A stretch of 64,000 nucleotides of DNA from Cheiracanthium punctorium (GCA_038373885.1 JAWZYV010002500.1:682001-746000), one strand, 5' to 3'; positions 1 through 12,454 are shown, numbered from the stretch's first letter. Notes: generated from the sequence alone by a model not told the origin. Translations and numbers: made by a program.

Positions 1-640
1 CTGGAAGCATGAACAGGAACGAACATAACTATATAGTATTTGCAAACATAATTCATAATGAAGTGTTCCTCAAATTAACTCAAAATATACAATATTTATT
101 AATACCCACTGTGCTGAGTTTACCTGATCGTAAATACTATGTTCACGTATAGAATTAGCATTGTATGGATATTCTAAATTGCAATTAAAAATAATACCCG
201 GAATTCTATTGTGTTGTTAAATTTCTCTTAAGGATTGTAAACTGAAATGGTGAATATTACACATACGCTTGAGGTTCATTGGCTAAAGATATAAAACAGC
301 TTATACACGTATTTAAGCTTTAGTTTAGAACTTTATACACTTTGAAAATGGGCTTTTGTGAAAATTTAAAGTAAGACTAGAAATTTCAACATTTAAAGTT
401 TGGCATATTACAGGAAAATAGAGTCGTGCGAATATTTAAAAAATTCTACAACTTTAATTTCAATTAAGTGTTTAACGGTGTCATTAATCCTTGTATTTAA
501 TGTATATAAAAGGTAGTTATTAAAAATTTTTACCTATATAGCATTGTGATATCGCAAAATGTGTTCATTCCGGTTACACTGTGACTTTGTGGCGTATTAA
601 CCGTTATGTGATTGCCATGGAGAGGTTATGGCAACAAAAA
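1..640. other. AT-rich stretch, no gene recognised
   Basis: No open frame of note, no repeat boundary and no RNA gene seen on either strand. Confidence 0.6.
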
Positions 641-810
641 ATGCGGTTGCATGTGACATTTTGTGGGAAGTCACATGGTACCATTGCATCGTACATGGAT
701 GTCACTTAGTGAAAAATTACACTACAAAATCACATGTTTGTCACACAGAGACGTCACATTCAGATTAACTATAAATTACACTGCGAAGTCACTCTGAAAA
801 GTCACATGTT
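641..810. promoter_or_regulatory. Cluster of TCACATG / CATGTGA motifs
   Basis: TCACATG occurs at 671-677, 730-736 and 802-808, and its reverse complement CATGTGA at 650-656, with further GTCAC words in between. CACATG is an E-box core and TCACATG resembles the M-box used by MITF/TFE-type bHLH proteins (family knowledge). No promoter or gene is recognisable beside it, so a regulatory role is inference. A decayed short tandem repeat would look the same. Confidence 0.2.
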
Positions 811-1697
811 TAAGAGGAAGGAACATCATGGTAGACGTATATTTATAACACATTCAATATGTTATGAGCGAGATATAACGTCGTCAAAAGGTGTATATTT
901 AGGGATAGCCCATTTAACCTACCATAAATATCTTTCGCTTTGCAAGTAAATTTCGTTCGATGTTTTTGTTCCTTTATAATTAATCCTTACATGCATGAAA
1001 TTTTTTATCGTTCTCACGATAAGCACGAGCCTAAGCTAAATTTTCAATATCAGTTGACCAAAAACACCCAGTTAGAAAGAAGTGTGTGAAACTTTTATTA
1101 CTTAATATATGAATCGTGTGTTATTAAAAACTATATTTTATATGGGATATTGAATTAAGAAATTCGGTTTCGACTCCAATCAGGCACTGACAAATACGAT
1201 GCACATATGTATCGCTATACATTTAAGGATTAGAATTATTGGGAAAGCTTTATTCTGCGATGTCGAATATAAAAAACTCTCTCTTTTACGTGTTTCTTTT
1301 ATCATCCAATTCGTTGATTTAAAAAATGTGCTGTTTTCTATCAAAACATTTTGCTTTACCACATCTTGGATTCTTTTGCGACGCTATAATTCAATTATAT
1401 AAAATGGTTATATTTTTTGCATATGGCATAATTAAAAGAGAACTATATAACATACATTATAGTGCAAATTTCTTTTAATGTATTTTGTTTTCTTCTAAAG
1501 AAAAATTTAGACACATTTTATACTAAGTATTATATAATGCATAATATTGTAGAGAGTCCCTAAATAACACTATCCAGTAACAATTTAAGTTTTAATTCAA
1601 AACTTTCTAAAGAAAATAAATGCTTGAAAAAATGAAAAGGCTTTAGAGGAATCATTAAACAAAATTAGCTAAGGCATGGTAATTTTCAAAATAGTTT

Positions 1698-1699
<2 letters not shown>
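811..1699. other. AT-rich stretch, no gene recognised
   Basis: Only short chance frames. The overlapping frames on both strands near 1180-1402 have no recognisable domain. Confidence 0.6.

Positions 1700-1751
<52 letters not shown>
1700..1751. repeat. (TA)n microsatellite
   Basis: About 52 bp of uninterrupted TA dinucleotides. Confidence 0.95.
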
Positions 1752-1753
<2 letters not shown>

Positions 1754-3724
1754 AAAACAAAATTCATGTGTGCAATGTTTTAAAATTGTGGAGGGGGAGG
1801 AGTATTTTTCTCCAAATTTCTAGATATATTCCACTGATATGTAAAAAGTACATCGTGTTGGCAAGACATTTTTAAATATCCCTAAAGAACTTCACAATTT
1901 TCATTTTAATTAGTCTTTTGGAAACCTTGAAACGGTTATGACAATTTAGCATAATTAACACCCAAAATTCCCAATGTATTTATTATTCTTAACATAGGAG
2001 TTCACGAAATATTACTGTAAATCTTTATTATAGAAGTAAGCATTCTCGAAGGGAGATTTAGATAGAGATATGAGGTGGTCAAAACCGTTCATTAACAAAT
2101 AATAAGATATAAATTCAAAGTACTGCAGAACCTTTGTTCGATGATACATTCAATATTTCTGAATCAAATCCGGCTTAGTGTAAATGAACATCCTACCTAT
2201 ACCATATACCTTTTGTACCTCAATGATTAATGCAATTCTTAATAACCTTATGAGAAATCAGACAAACTAAGAATAAATATTATGTTCCAATCCTATAGTA
2301 GCTTAACAACAAGTGCAATATATCTAGGGTTCGACAAAATCCGTGAGATGGTCACCAAGGCGACTAAAGAGTATCATTTTTCGATTAGATTTTAATAATT
2401 AATATAATTCAACATATATGTAGCTCCTAAAATTTTTTTCTGGCTCTTAAGATTTTACAAATTTTATCAAATTCTGAATATTTTACAATAGCCAGAGAGA
2501 TCAGGCATAATATAGTACGTACTGTGATGTAGATTATATATTTAATATTCACTATCATTTGTTTTCCGTTTCTTAAATTTAATCTGTTCAAAATCAAATA
2601 TTTTTAATTTTTATTTCTCTAACCATTTTTCCGTACTTCGTCTTTCAAAATTTCTATTTCGCTTTTCATTGCAAAAAGTAGCTTTATTCCAGCATTCTGA
2701 CTGGCGACAGGTGAGCTAAAAATATATTTTATTACGTCAGTTAGTAATTTTTAACAGGTTTCTCATCCACCTCTGTTGAAGCTCATTTTGACATGCTTGA
2801 TGCCATGCACCAACTTTCAAACTTATCCAATCGCGTGGTGATTACTTTAATTTAATTTGTCTAAATTTATTTTAACTCTGTAACTGGCTTAGGTTCTCTC
2901 GGCCAAGTTTATGTTCTCACAAATGTTAAGTCCTGTTGTCATCTGTATTTTCTCTGCACTCTACAGCTTTTCGATTGTAAAGGGAAGATGTAATTATATT
3001 AACCTGGGCCGCCCCCAGACCGTGATATTTTATTGTTTACTTTGTACTGTTTCTTCAATAAGTAGAGTTTAAAAACATCGGATGTCTACGTGATTTTATG
3101 TTTAGCAGGCTAAGGGAATCTCGAACCTGAGTATTGCTATAACAACGCTGTAATTAAATTTACAAATTTAAAATAGTTAAATGAATTTCTTCATTACACA
3201 AACCATTTATTGTTCGAAGACAGCTGCAGAGCTTTACAATCATATTAAGAACAAGGAGCGGTATGAATACGAAGTAAGCTTTATTTCTTAAAAAATGAAA
3301 AATTTTCAAGATCACAAGATCGTATGAAAAATTAAGCGTATTAGGAATTAACAAATTTCTACTTGCAACACTTGTTTCATACTCTATTCCATAAATATAG
3401 ATGCAGAGTTTTTTTAGTTACATGAAAAGTATGATTTAGAATCCATGAATATACCTAGTATTTACCTCTTGACTCTTTAAGATTTTGGTGCAAAATTTTC
3501 AAAACCTATGTACAAGAAGATTAGAAATACATTAAATTACGACCTATTCATAGAATTACTGTCTTGAATTGTTTACAACACCTCTAATTCTGTACTTTCG
3601 ATAAAAGTTTGAAGAAGTTCCATTCTTTTACTGAAATATGTTTGAAGAAACGCAGTAAATATATACATTTAACGCTAAATAAAACACTAGTATCTGGGTA
3701 GCATTATCGATATTTTTGGTTTCA
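1752..3724. other. AT-rich stretch, no gene recognised
   Basis: No coding, repeat or RNA signal supported. Frames are short and of unremarkable composition. Confidence 0.6.
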
Positions 3725-4065
3725 ATAGATGAAAGACAAAAATCCCAGTCTAGTATTAAAACATCCTATAATTATGATATCAAAGTTTCATGCACGATGA
3801 TGGTGTTTTCCACCCTATCAATATCGTAATTGATTCGATTAATACAGTAAATGATTGTCCGCATTCATTTACGGAAACCACTGTCTCCGATACATGGGTA
3901 AAAACAGCTACAATCAATCATGGAAAATATGAATCATACACAATTATCATGATGATCCCCAACTGCAGATTTCGAGCCGTTTCACAAAAGCAATCTTGTG
4001 GAAAGATAGCAATTCATTGACATTCATTGGAACTTATAATGGCATTCCGATGACTTCATAATATC
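3725..4065 (+). repeat. Dispersed block, paired with 10165-10510
   Basis: This stretch aligns almost without gaps, and in the same orientation, with 10165-10510. Shared words include AAAACATCC, ATAATTATG, GATGGTGT, TGTGGAAAGATAG and AATTCATTG; by eye about 70% of bases agree over ~315 bp. There is a 76-codon frame here (3790-4020), but the partner has stops in the matching frame, so coding is not supported. It could be an old transposon pair or an ancient local duplication. Confidence 0.7.
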
Positions 4066-4544
4066 TGGAACAGCGAGGCTTATCTTATGGGTGCTCTGAA
4101 CCCAACAGAAAAAGTAAGTAAGCTGTAAAAGCTTTTTTAATTTCTTAATTTTTAATTTAACTATCGCTGCATTTAGCACGAGAATGCTTCTTTTTTTAAA
4201 CCCAAGGCCATGAATGTAAATTCAATTAAATGTATCGCAATAGTAGCAAAATGTGTTGAATTAATCAGACAGCAGAGGGCGCTACTTTTGCTAGGGGTAC
4301 TTTTCCACCTCCGTAGGTTTTTTATTAATTGACGTCATACAGGAGTAAAAATGAATATTTTATTTCTTATTTGTATTAATGAAAACGAAATTAATTTCAC
4401 TTTTGTCCACTAAATATAAAAAATCTGATGTGTCCAAGACATGACTTCCTTGCACGTCTATTAGATCAAAAATATTTTCAACGCACTTCCTCTAAACTTA
4501 TTCGTTTGAAAGAGATAAAATATCAATAATAGTAAGGTTTAGCG
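4066..4544. other. AT-rich stretch, no gene recognised
   Basis: Nothing supported. A short GC-richer patch near 4270-4315 (GCAGAGGGCGC) may be the edge of a small repeat, but no second end was found. Confidence 0.5.
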
Positions 4545-4894
4545 ATTTCTAGCCAAATATTTCGATATCGCCAAGCTGAGTTCAATTTGAAAGATTTCCT
4601 TCTGACACTGTATTTGGCGATATTTCACCAAAAGCCGACAAACTTGAGATAGTCTGCGAGATTTTGGGGATAGCTAAAGTAATCATTGACCACAGACTTT
4701 CAATGAATTGAATGCATCCATACACCTCAATGTATTTAAAGTCATTTGGCTCACCCTGTAAATAAATTCTCAGTCGATTGCTGTCAAAAAAGATACTGAA
4801 AACAGTTAGATATTACAATAGTTCTAAATACAAAAGTTCAAAATTCTACTGGTTAAAATTTTAGGGTTATACAAAATACGAGATAATTTTTGGC

Positions 4895-5160
4895 GCCAAG
4901 TTTGGCGATATTTCGGCGAAACTCGTCAATGTCGACGACATTTGGCGAGATTTTAAGCATGGACCAAACAATGACAGATTATCGCCAAATTTGGCGATAT
5001 TTCGCCAAAGCTCGCCAAGAACGATGACAAATGGCGATACTTTGGGCATGGAACAAATGACTGACTATCGCCAAATTTGGCGATATTTCGCCAAAACTCG
5101 CTAAGGTCGAGGACAGACGGCGAGATTTTGGGCATGTACCAAACAATGACTGTCTACAGT
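4895..5160. repeat. ~85-bp tandem array with GGCGATATTTCGCC palindromes
   Basis: Three adjacent units begin near 4899, 4988 and 5074. Each holds the near-palindrome TTTGGCGATATTTCGCCAAA, then an ACTCGCCAAG word and a GGCGAGATTTTGGGCATG word. Units differ by scattered substitutions. Confidence 0.85.
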
Positions 5161-5634
5161 TGTATTATATTGAAGGTGTCCATAGACATTAAAGTACTGA
5201 AATTCTTTTCGGAGGTCCTGTAAATAAACTCTCCAGTAGATTGGAACCAAAAATCGATATGCACAACTAGATGTTACAACAATCTTATATATGAAATTTC
5301 ATAATAGTTTTTGAGATTTGATAGTTAAATATGCACATACGTACACCAAAAGTCGCCAAGCTTGGCGACTTTTGGCATAGTTCTTGAGGGAGGCACGTGA
5401 CCGTGGTCGGACCATTACCTAACTTATGTGGTAGGACGGTATTGTGCTTGAAATGGACGAATGCCCCTAAAATTGCCATTGACCGTAATGTATTGGAAAT
5501 CTTTTGAGTGTTCCTGTAGCAGAACTATAAATGATAAAGACACTTTTTTTAATGGAGAAATTCATTTTCTAACTCTTTACAGCATATATCACTTCTGAGT
5601 CGTTTGAAATAGCCCAATACCTCTAAAAAACGCT

Positions 5635-6145
5635 TTGATGAATTTCGGCCCATAGAGCGTAATGTATTTCGAATCTTTTGGGCGGTTCTGTAGATAAACT
5701 ATCCAGTCGAATGGAACCGAAAGGGGAGGTGCACAACTAGATGTTACAGCAATCCTAAATATAAAGTTTCAACATTCTTCGCCTAATAGTTTTTGAGATA
5801 TGCGAGTTTAATGAATTTCGGCCCATTGAGCGTAATGTATTTCGAATGTTTTGGGCAGTCCTGTAGATAAACTATACAGACGAAGGGAACCAAAAGGGGA
5901 GGTGCACAACTAGATGTTACAACTATCCAAATTATGAAGTTTCGACATTCTACGCCTAATAGCTTTTGAGTTAGGCGAGTTTAATGATTTTCGGCCCATA
6001 GAGCGTAATGTATTTCGAATCTTTTGGGCGGTCCTGTACATAAACTATCCATTCGATTGCCACCAAAAGGGGAGGTGCACAACTAGATCATAGAACAGTC
6101 CTAAATATCAAATCTCAACATTCTACGACCAATAGTTTTTGAGAT
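5635..6145. repeat. ~172-bp tandem array
   Basis: Three units start at about 5639, 5811 and 5980 with ATGA(A/T)TTTCGGCCCAT. Each carries CAAAAGGGGAGGTGCACAAC and ends in a TTTTTGAGATATGCGAGTT-like word. Diverged partial units precede them at about 4690-4870 and 5160-5330. Confidence 0.85.
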
Positions 6146-6363
6146 ATGCGAGTTACATACATACGTACGTACGTACAGACGGCATGGAAAAACTGGCCAC
6201 AATAGACTGGCCGCTGGTCAAAATGAGTTGCAGACACGTTAATAGGATCGTGCATGCTAGCCTACGATGAGATGCATCGAAAAAAATTTTAAAATTAAAT
6301 TTAGAGGTAGTCAAAATCGGTTTTTTTGTCGAAATTTGGCCCCCAAAATTTTTCGGGATCACA

Positions 6364-6394
6364 TTACTTCCTTATACTACGTACAAGGAAGTAA
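6364..6394. repeat. Terminal palindrome (potential hairpin)
   Basis: TTACTTCCTTATAC and GTACAAGGAAGTAA flank a 3-base centre, giving a stem of about 14 bp with one mismatch. It lies at the end of the composite repeat and may be its terminus. Confidence 0.7.
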
Positions 6395-6412
6395 TAAAGT
6401 ATTTCCCCTTCT

Positions 6413-8090
6413 AGTTTTAACATAGAAAATTACTACAATAAGAGAATCCATTATTTCCAAATAAGTTGTTAAAACAATTAAAAGAAAAATAAGGACATTT
6501 TTAGAGTTCTTAAAAGAGTATTCCTAGCAAACTGAAATCCGGTATCCAGAGACGACAGAAGGAATTCATTTCATATTGTATTTTGCACTCTTTGTGTGTG
6601 CGTTTGTTTTCCATCCAGATTAGCGAGATCCGCATAATCCCGAATTGCGATTTGCTCGGTAAACCCGACTCGAAAAATGAACGTACATAAATATTAAATA
6701 AGTAAAACATCAGCTTACTCTGACGTTTTGAAAATACTTTGGAATTTCAATTACTTTGTAGCCATTTTCCATTTTATTCTACCATTCGTGTGCGGTAACA
6801 GATCTATCAAATTACTGGAAGCTGCATATACTCATTAAGCATTTACTCTTAGCATATCCAGTGACAGTTGATATTGTTGGATGGATACAGGAAATTTGGA
6901 GAAATTTATTCCTGTAAATGATATTCTTACGTTTTAATTCATGTCTGAGATTATTTTCAGAGGGTCAGAAGCAATTAACTAAATATTTACCATATGCTAA
7001 AAAATAATAGCTTCAATATAACAGGTGTATTCACTTAGGATATCGAACGCTGCATGAATAATCACTCACATATTTAAAATTATTTTTATTGTTCACTGGC
7101 AGGTAAAATAATTCTTAATTTTAATAGGAGAGCCAAAGGTAGTGTGAATGAATAACTGCATAGGGTAATTTCGTTAGAGATGGCCGTAGATTTTCTAAAG
7201 TGAAACAAAATAAAAATAGTTGCTACATAAATAAGTTATTCTTAATTTGATTATATAGCAATTCTTAATTCTTATTATAATTATTCAAAATAAGTCCTGA
7301 AAATCAGCATCAGATAAAGTATTTTATGAAAGAAAGACACTATAAAATGCATTTATAAAGTAAAGCACACATTAAGACTTGAAATAACGTCTGTGTTTCT
7401 TTGCAAAAAAAAATTGAAACCAATCTTAATCTGCCTTATTAGTGGTTTAGATAAAGTTTTGTTTTATCTTTAATTACTCAGCAAACGTAAAAGCAATCAT
7501 TCTCGTGTCTGTTTAGTGCACCGGTTTAATAACAGAATTTTTTTTATCATTTGCGCCATCGTGTTTTGATGTTAGAACCACTGATCTTTTGTTATCGTCA
7601 GTCGTTTCCCTTCTCTCAGGCGTTTATTGAGGTATGCGATAAGTAACTCATTCTTTGTAAGCATACACTTCTCCAATTTCTATACAATATATTAAAAAAT
7701 GAAAGCAATGTTCTCTGTAATTGTCATGCGTAGCAACAGCTTTTTTGTAGTGTTTGTTGATATGTGAAACAATAGTAATCAGATAGTAGTTACACGAAAA
7801 ACAGCATAAGCTAATACGGCCATCTTAATCTGACTTTATAGGGCCATCTTTTCTTTTTGAACGGGTAAGATAGGCATATTCGAAATTAAAGTAATAAAAA
7901 AAGAAAATTTAGCGGCATTTTCACTCTAAAATAATTATGCAGTCATCTCCCAAAAACAGAAATAATTAACATTAAATATAGTGTTTTCAAGAATGTGTTG
8001 CCCTACAATTGAGTTTTAGTAGCACAGTGTAAAACCAAAGTTCGTTAACCTGCTTTTTATTAACTTTGAATTCAGTTTTTTTCAATCATA
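6413..8090. other. AT-rich stretch, no gene recognised
   Basis: No open frame with a recognisable domain and no repeat boundary seen. Confidence 0.6.
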
Positions 8091-8299
8091 CTGCGTGTCC
8101 AAAAATGACCGACGATTTGAAAAATCAATTAAATAAACAGATTGCAATAGAAATGTGCGGTTTGTTTCATTTTGCATTGAGAACCAGGGAATTTATTCAT
8201 ACCAATTTTCAAAATTAGTTATAAAGCTCGTCAAAAGATGGCGCTGCTATTCTGTACGCATTCCGTCCTTTCAGATCGGTATTATTTCTACATCCTAGT

Positions 8300-8690
8300 A
8301 TATGCTTCAAAAATAGTTTATTCTCTGGGACAACGTATTTTTATTATTTTGGAATTCCATCCCCTGGACCACAGTTCTGTTGCAACGAGGCGCAGTTTTC
8401 AAAGGAAATTCAATGTCAAAAACGGTCCGGCAAACAGTACATACCCCTTGATTAATTAAAGCATACGCAAAGTGGCATGAATTGGCCTCTCTATTAGCCA
8501 GATTTGACGCCATGAGATTTCTTTTGAGATGGGAGGGGGGGGGGGGGTACTTGGAAGACCAAGTGCATGGTCACAATCTACAAACTGTACACTCTGCTGC
8601 TTGTCAGAATATTCCAACTGAAGTTCTTGCTTGGGCGTTTGCGAAATTATCTTCAGACTGTGTCTCGTTGTTGCTGTAAACGTTGGTTAT
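8300..8690 (+). pseudogene. Mariner-type transposase remnant
   Basis: Two separated pieces are readable. The first (about 8325-8459) translates to a helix-turn-helix-like N-terminus with QRIFIILEF and RSFQRKFNVKNGP, typical of the start of arthropod mariner/Tc transposases. The second (8482-8679) gives ARFDAMRFLL..GYLEDQVHGHN, recognisable as the family's C-terminal 'PDLTPCDFFLWGYLKD' neighbourhood, then AEVLAWAFAKL-like sequence. The catalytic centre between them is missing and a poly-G run (about 8528-8547) interrupts the second piece. The proline-aspartate pair expected near the third catalytic residue is altered. Function is certainly lost. Assignment to mariner rather than a Tc relative rests on these short motifs. 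Confidence 0.65.
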
Positions 8691-8711
8691 TTTGAAAGCA
8701 TTGCTTTAAAG

Positions 8712-9468
8712 CAGTGATTCCCAACGGGATCGAGGTAAACCTCCTGGGGGTCTATGAAGGTTTTAAAGGGGTCTATAGTATTGTTGGGGTCTATTGGGTG
8801 TCAATGATAAATTTTTCTGTTTTAAATTTTTTAATGTTAATTTTTAAGAAATATAATTGATAGATAAAAATATCCGTTTTACTATTTATAAATAGAATAC
8901 AGATTTTTAATTCCGGTGTAATTCACATATCTAAAGCCGAGGCTGGTCTGCAATTTCTGCTGGAAATTGTACAATATGACTGTTGACATGCTTGCAAAAT
9001 ATCAGTAGTACGTTTTTACGCCTTGCATTTTACGGCTTCAATTTTTAACGTTAATGTGATCAAGGTATCTTTTATTAAAAAATCGGTGATGCTGAACAAC
9101 TTTGCAATTCACTTTTTTTACCGTATCTCGAACCGTTTTTAGATAAGAACGCTAACTCCAAATTTAGTCAACTGTGGGCGCTGTAAGCGTTTTTTTTTTT
9201 TTAACTTCGACCCCACTTTTATGACTATAGCTCTTAGTATTCAAAAATTATTGGGGTGACCACGGACTTTAGCGGACACACTGTATATGTTGAAATTACG
9301 TATAATATTGCAAAATTGAAAATAGTTTCGAATAATGCAGTTTTTCTGTATTGAACTATCTTCCACTTCATTCATGGCAGTTTTTTAGGTATTAAAAATA
9401 TTAGGGGGGATCTATTGCAAAAAAATCTTTCAAGGGCATCTAAGTAGTAAAAAGGTTGGGAACTCCTG
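8712..9468. mobile_element. Non-autonomous hAT element
   Basis: Ends read CAGTGATTCCCAAC and, reversed on the right, CAGGAGTTCCCAAC, the CAGNG form usual for hAT. Flanks are CTTTAAAG (8704-8711) and CTTTAAAA (9469-9476), an 8-bp target duplication with one change. The 757-bp interior has no transposase frame. It lies inside the mariner-like element, so it inserted later. Confidence 0.88.
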
Positions 9469-9640
9469 CTTTAAAAATTTTCCTAGTCAGCAACGTCATT
9501 TGTTGATGAATTTTGTAAATAATTTTGAAAATTGGTAATAATAAATCCCCTGGTTAGCTAAGCAGAATGCATCAAACCGTATATTTCTATCGCTATCCGT
9601 CTTGGTTTTTCAAATCGTCGGTCATTTTTGGGACACCCGG

Positions 9641-10164
9641 TTCGTTTCTGTCGAGGGAGATTCGAAGTGATCTAACTTAACACAGATCAATGTGATTTAA
9701 CTGTAACAACAGGTTAATTTATCAAAAAATATTTCGGTTGGCCTTATCTAACGGATTTACCGTATAACATTTTTCCGCGACTGTTAGAAGCAGATCAATA
9801 ACAAGCATGATGTATGGTAATCCTTTGAGAATTCTTTCATAGAGCATGAATGTACTCCTAAGCACAGCGTACGGTTCCTATTGCTGAACGATATGTGCAA
9901 ATTTTTACTAACATAGAAATGCTCGAGAGTGCCATCAATGGATATGTATGATATGCTTCTTCGTGCAAGATTGATTGAAGTACTAATTATTTCAAAATAA
10001 CCTGTTTACATAAGTAAAATCAAAAATAATTTGCTCATCTAATCAATTAGCTATTTTCTTCCATAGCTATTTCCTTCCACTTTCCTAAATGAAGGATTGC
10101 CCTTTTCTGGATGGCAACATCAGAGTATGTACTTTATGACAAATATGTATTTTGACGGAATGGA
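9641..10164. other. AT-rich stretch, no gene recognised
   Basis: Nothing supported. Confidence 0.55.
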
Positions 10165-10510
10165 CGACAATTTCGAACTCAAATCCCGAACTAGCAATAA
10201 AACATCCGATAATTATGCTCACAAAACTTCATGCTTGGTGATGGTGTCTTCCGTCTTGTCAATACAGGCAATTCAGTCGAAAAATATATGGAAGATGATC
10301 ACTCAGATCCATTTAATGATACTGCTGTCTCATATACATGAATAAAAACAACTCCGATCAATCATAGAGAATATGAACCATGAACAATTATCTTGATGAG
10401 CCCCAGTTACAAACTTCATAGCTGTTTCACAAAGGCAATGTTGTGGAAAGATAGTAATTCATTGGCATGCACTGGGACTTCTAATTGCTTTCTGATGACT
10501 CTATAAAGTT
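10165..10510 (+). repeat. Dispersed block, paired with 3725-4065
   Basis: Colinear, same-strand match to 3725-4065 (see that entry). The frame that is open there is closed here by TGA in CATATACATGAATAAAA, which argues against a conserved protein. Confidence 0.7.
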
Positions 10511-11011
10511 TTCTTCTAATACTGGTAATGTCCTGATTGTTCGGAGTAAACACAGTAACTTATTAAGCAGTCTTTTAAAAGAAATTTTCATTGTTATATT
10601 AATATTAGGGATTGGATAACAGTGATGATAACGTTGGAGTTGTAATATTTTTTAAGCAGGAAAAATTCCTTTCTCTGTCCGTTTTAGAGTAAGGAATTGT
10701 GTAAATTGCGTCACTGAGATCCATATATTTTTCCATGAAGTATGAAAACCGCAATCTTCATTTCGTTTTATTTATACAGGGTTTATAAATTCGTCGGTTT
10801 TGCTTTAATTGATATTTTCCATCTCTTTTCGTTTTGTGTCAAAAATGCGTTTCAGGTTTTATTGACGTGATAACTAAATGTTAAAAACAACCGGCAGTAC
10901 ACATAATCCTTATCAGGAGTTATGAGGGGGGGGGTACGAAGAAAACCTAACCTCACACCTAAGAGAGTTTTAAGACTTTATGCATTGCACGTTATAGATC
11001 TCCAATGCGCA
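10511..11011. other. No gene recognised; poly-G run
   Basis: Contains a short G run near 10924-10933 and nothing else supported. Confidence 0.5.
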
Positions 11012-11454
11012 CAGGGTAAATCTAAACTCTTGAGCAAAACTTTAAGGGGTGATAGGGCACACAATGAGGAATCGTAACCACATAGCAATCTGGGGTGAAA
11101 AACGCAGTTTTCACTTACCCGGTAATAATCACTTTTTGAAAAGCATTGAAGTGTCCGTCTAATTTCTTAACCAAGTTTCATAAACAATGGGCTCGTCTCC
11201 GAAAATTTCATCCATGAAATAAAATAAACTTTTTAAACTATCCATTTTAGTCTTCTGTTTTCGGAGAAAAATACATCGGTTTCTGACGAACAATGGTCTG
11301 AAAGTGCACTATTGTTTCGGCACTTTTTCCGAAGTGATTATTAACAGCTACAGGAAGACGACGTTGCCGACCCCACATTGCTATGTGATTCTGTTTCCTT
11401 ATTATGTGCCCTATCACCCCTTAAAGTTTTGCCCAAGAGTTTAGATTCACCCTG
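11012..11454. mobile_element. Long-TIR MITE (443 bp)
   Basis: The left end CAGGGTAAATCTAAACTCTT and the reversed right end CAGGGTGAATCTAAACTCTT begin inverted repeats of about 100-130 bp. The arms share TTTAAGGGGTGATAGGGCAC and CACATAGCAAT. The interior is too short to code. No clear target duplication was found, so the superfamily is left open. Confidence 0.85.
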
Positions 11455-12212
11455 TATACTGAATCTGTCCGGAGAAAAAAATATTCGTAGTGAGACAATT
11501 TCTGTGAATGGAAAATAAAATTATTTTTGTAGAAATGATTTTGCAAGATCAAAATATAAGAAGTTTTTCTTTTTTCTTTTGAGTATTCCTATTCATATTT
11601 TTATCTGCTAAAATGTGTCTAAAGAAAGCAAGTGAATGGATTTTTATAGTCTAAATTTAAATTGTGAACAAAGTTTGAATTTGTAATACTATATCAAGTA
11701 ATTGGTTTATTATAATAGGTTTATGTAAATTTTGAAGTTATGACCAAAGACTTTGACTAACGAGTGTTTTATTCCGATAAATAACTAATGTAAACTTTAA
11801 CAACAAAAAAATCTCCATTGAGATAATATTTTAACTGAATAAAAATGATGTACGCAGCAATAATATAATGTTCTTAGTGTTAAAAATATCAGTACATAAC
11901 TGCTATAAATCATCAAATTTTTTATTTAATAATGCTATGTGATTAGCATTATTAAATAAAATTTCTGTAGCATCAAAATTTTAGCTACAGAAAAATCATA
12001 CCTATTTAACCCTCTGAGCGTATTGGAAATGGGCAAATAATTTAAAGTTGTTTTCACGGTAAAATTGTCATGCATCTTAGTAAAAAATAAGTTCTCAAAT
12101 TACTTACAAGCTTTAATATCAAAACATATTTTATGATACTTGAGTGTTATAGATGCATTGTTATTGCAGTATTATAGATGCATTGTTATAGTTGCAGTAA
12201 ATTATAGATGCA
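11455..12212. other. AT-rich stretch with a small tandem repeat
   Basis: ATTATAGATGCA recurs at about 12147, 12171 and 12201, forming a short imperfect tandem repeat. No coding signal. Confidence 0.5.
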
Positions 12213-12454
12213 CTAGCTGAAGTACCCGTCCTCGACAGGTTAGTGAATGCAAATTTCCAAAAAGCAAGAACTTTCGTCAGCATTGTAGGAGTACACAGAA
12301 TGAATGTAGTATGTTGCCAAAGTAAAGAAAGCGAAGTTATAACTTTTATGTATTGTTAAAATATTACAGGTTAGAGAGTAACTAAGTAATACCATTTGAT
12401 TCGCTTTAGTCGTAAATATGGGATGCGCGAATGAATATTTACACATACTGAAAT

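Larger units (their letters stand above)
4545..6412. repeat. Composite satellite-like repeat, copy 1
   Basis: Built of two tandem modules plus a unique tail. The first is an ~85-bp unit around TTTGGCGATATTTCGCCAAA. The second is an ~172-bp unit with ATGAATTTCGGCCC, GGGCGGTCCTGTAGATAAAC and GCACAACTAGATGTTAC. The tail contains CGTACGTACGTACAGACGG and ends near the palindrome at 6364-6394. Copies of both modules recur in opposite orientation at 46430-47475, and diverged ones at 48780-49150. This marks a mobile or dispersed family. No transposase is seen; the family is not one I can name. Confidence 0.75.
8091..9640 (+). mobile_element. Mariner-like element with a nested hAT insertion
   Basis: Inverted repeats of roughly 150 bp bound it. 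The left end reads GTGTCCAAAAATGACCGACG (8095 on). The right end, reversed, reads GTGTCCCAAAAATGACCGAC, and the match continues inwards to ACCAATTTTCAAAATTA. Between the repeats lie two remnants of an IS630/mariner-type transposase and a younger hAT element (8712-9468). No clean TA duplication is visible. Without the insertion about 0.8 kb remains, so the element is internally deleted and surely inactive. Confidence 0.75.
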
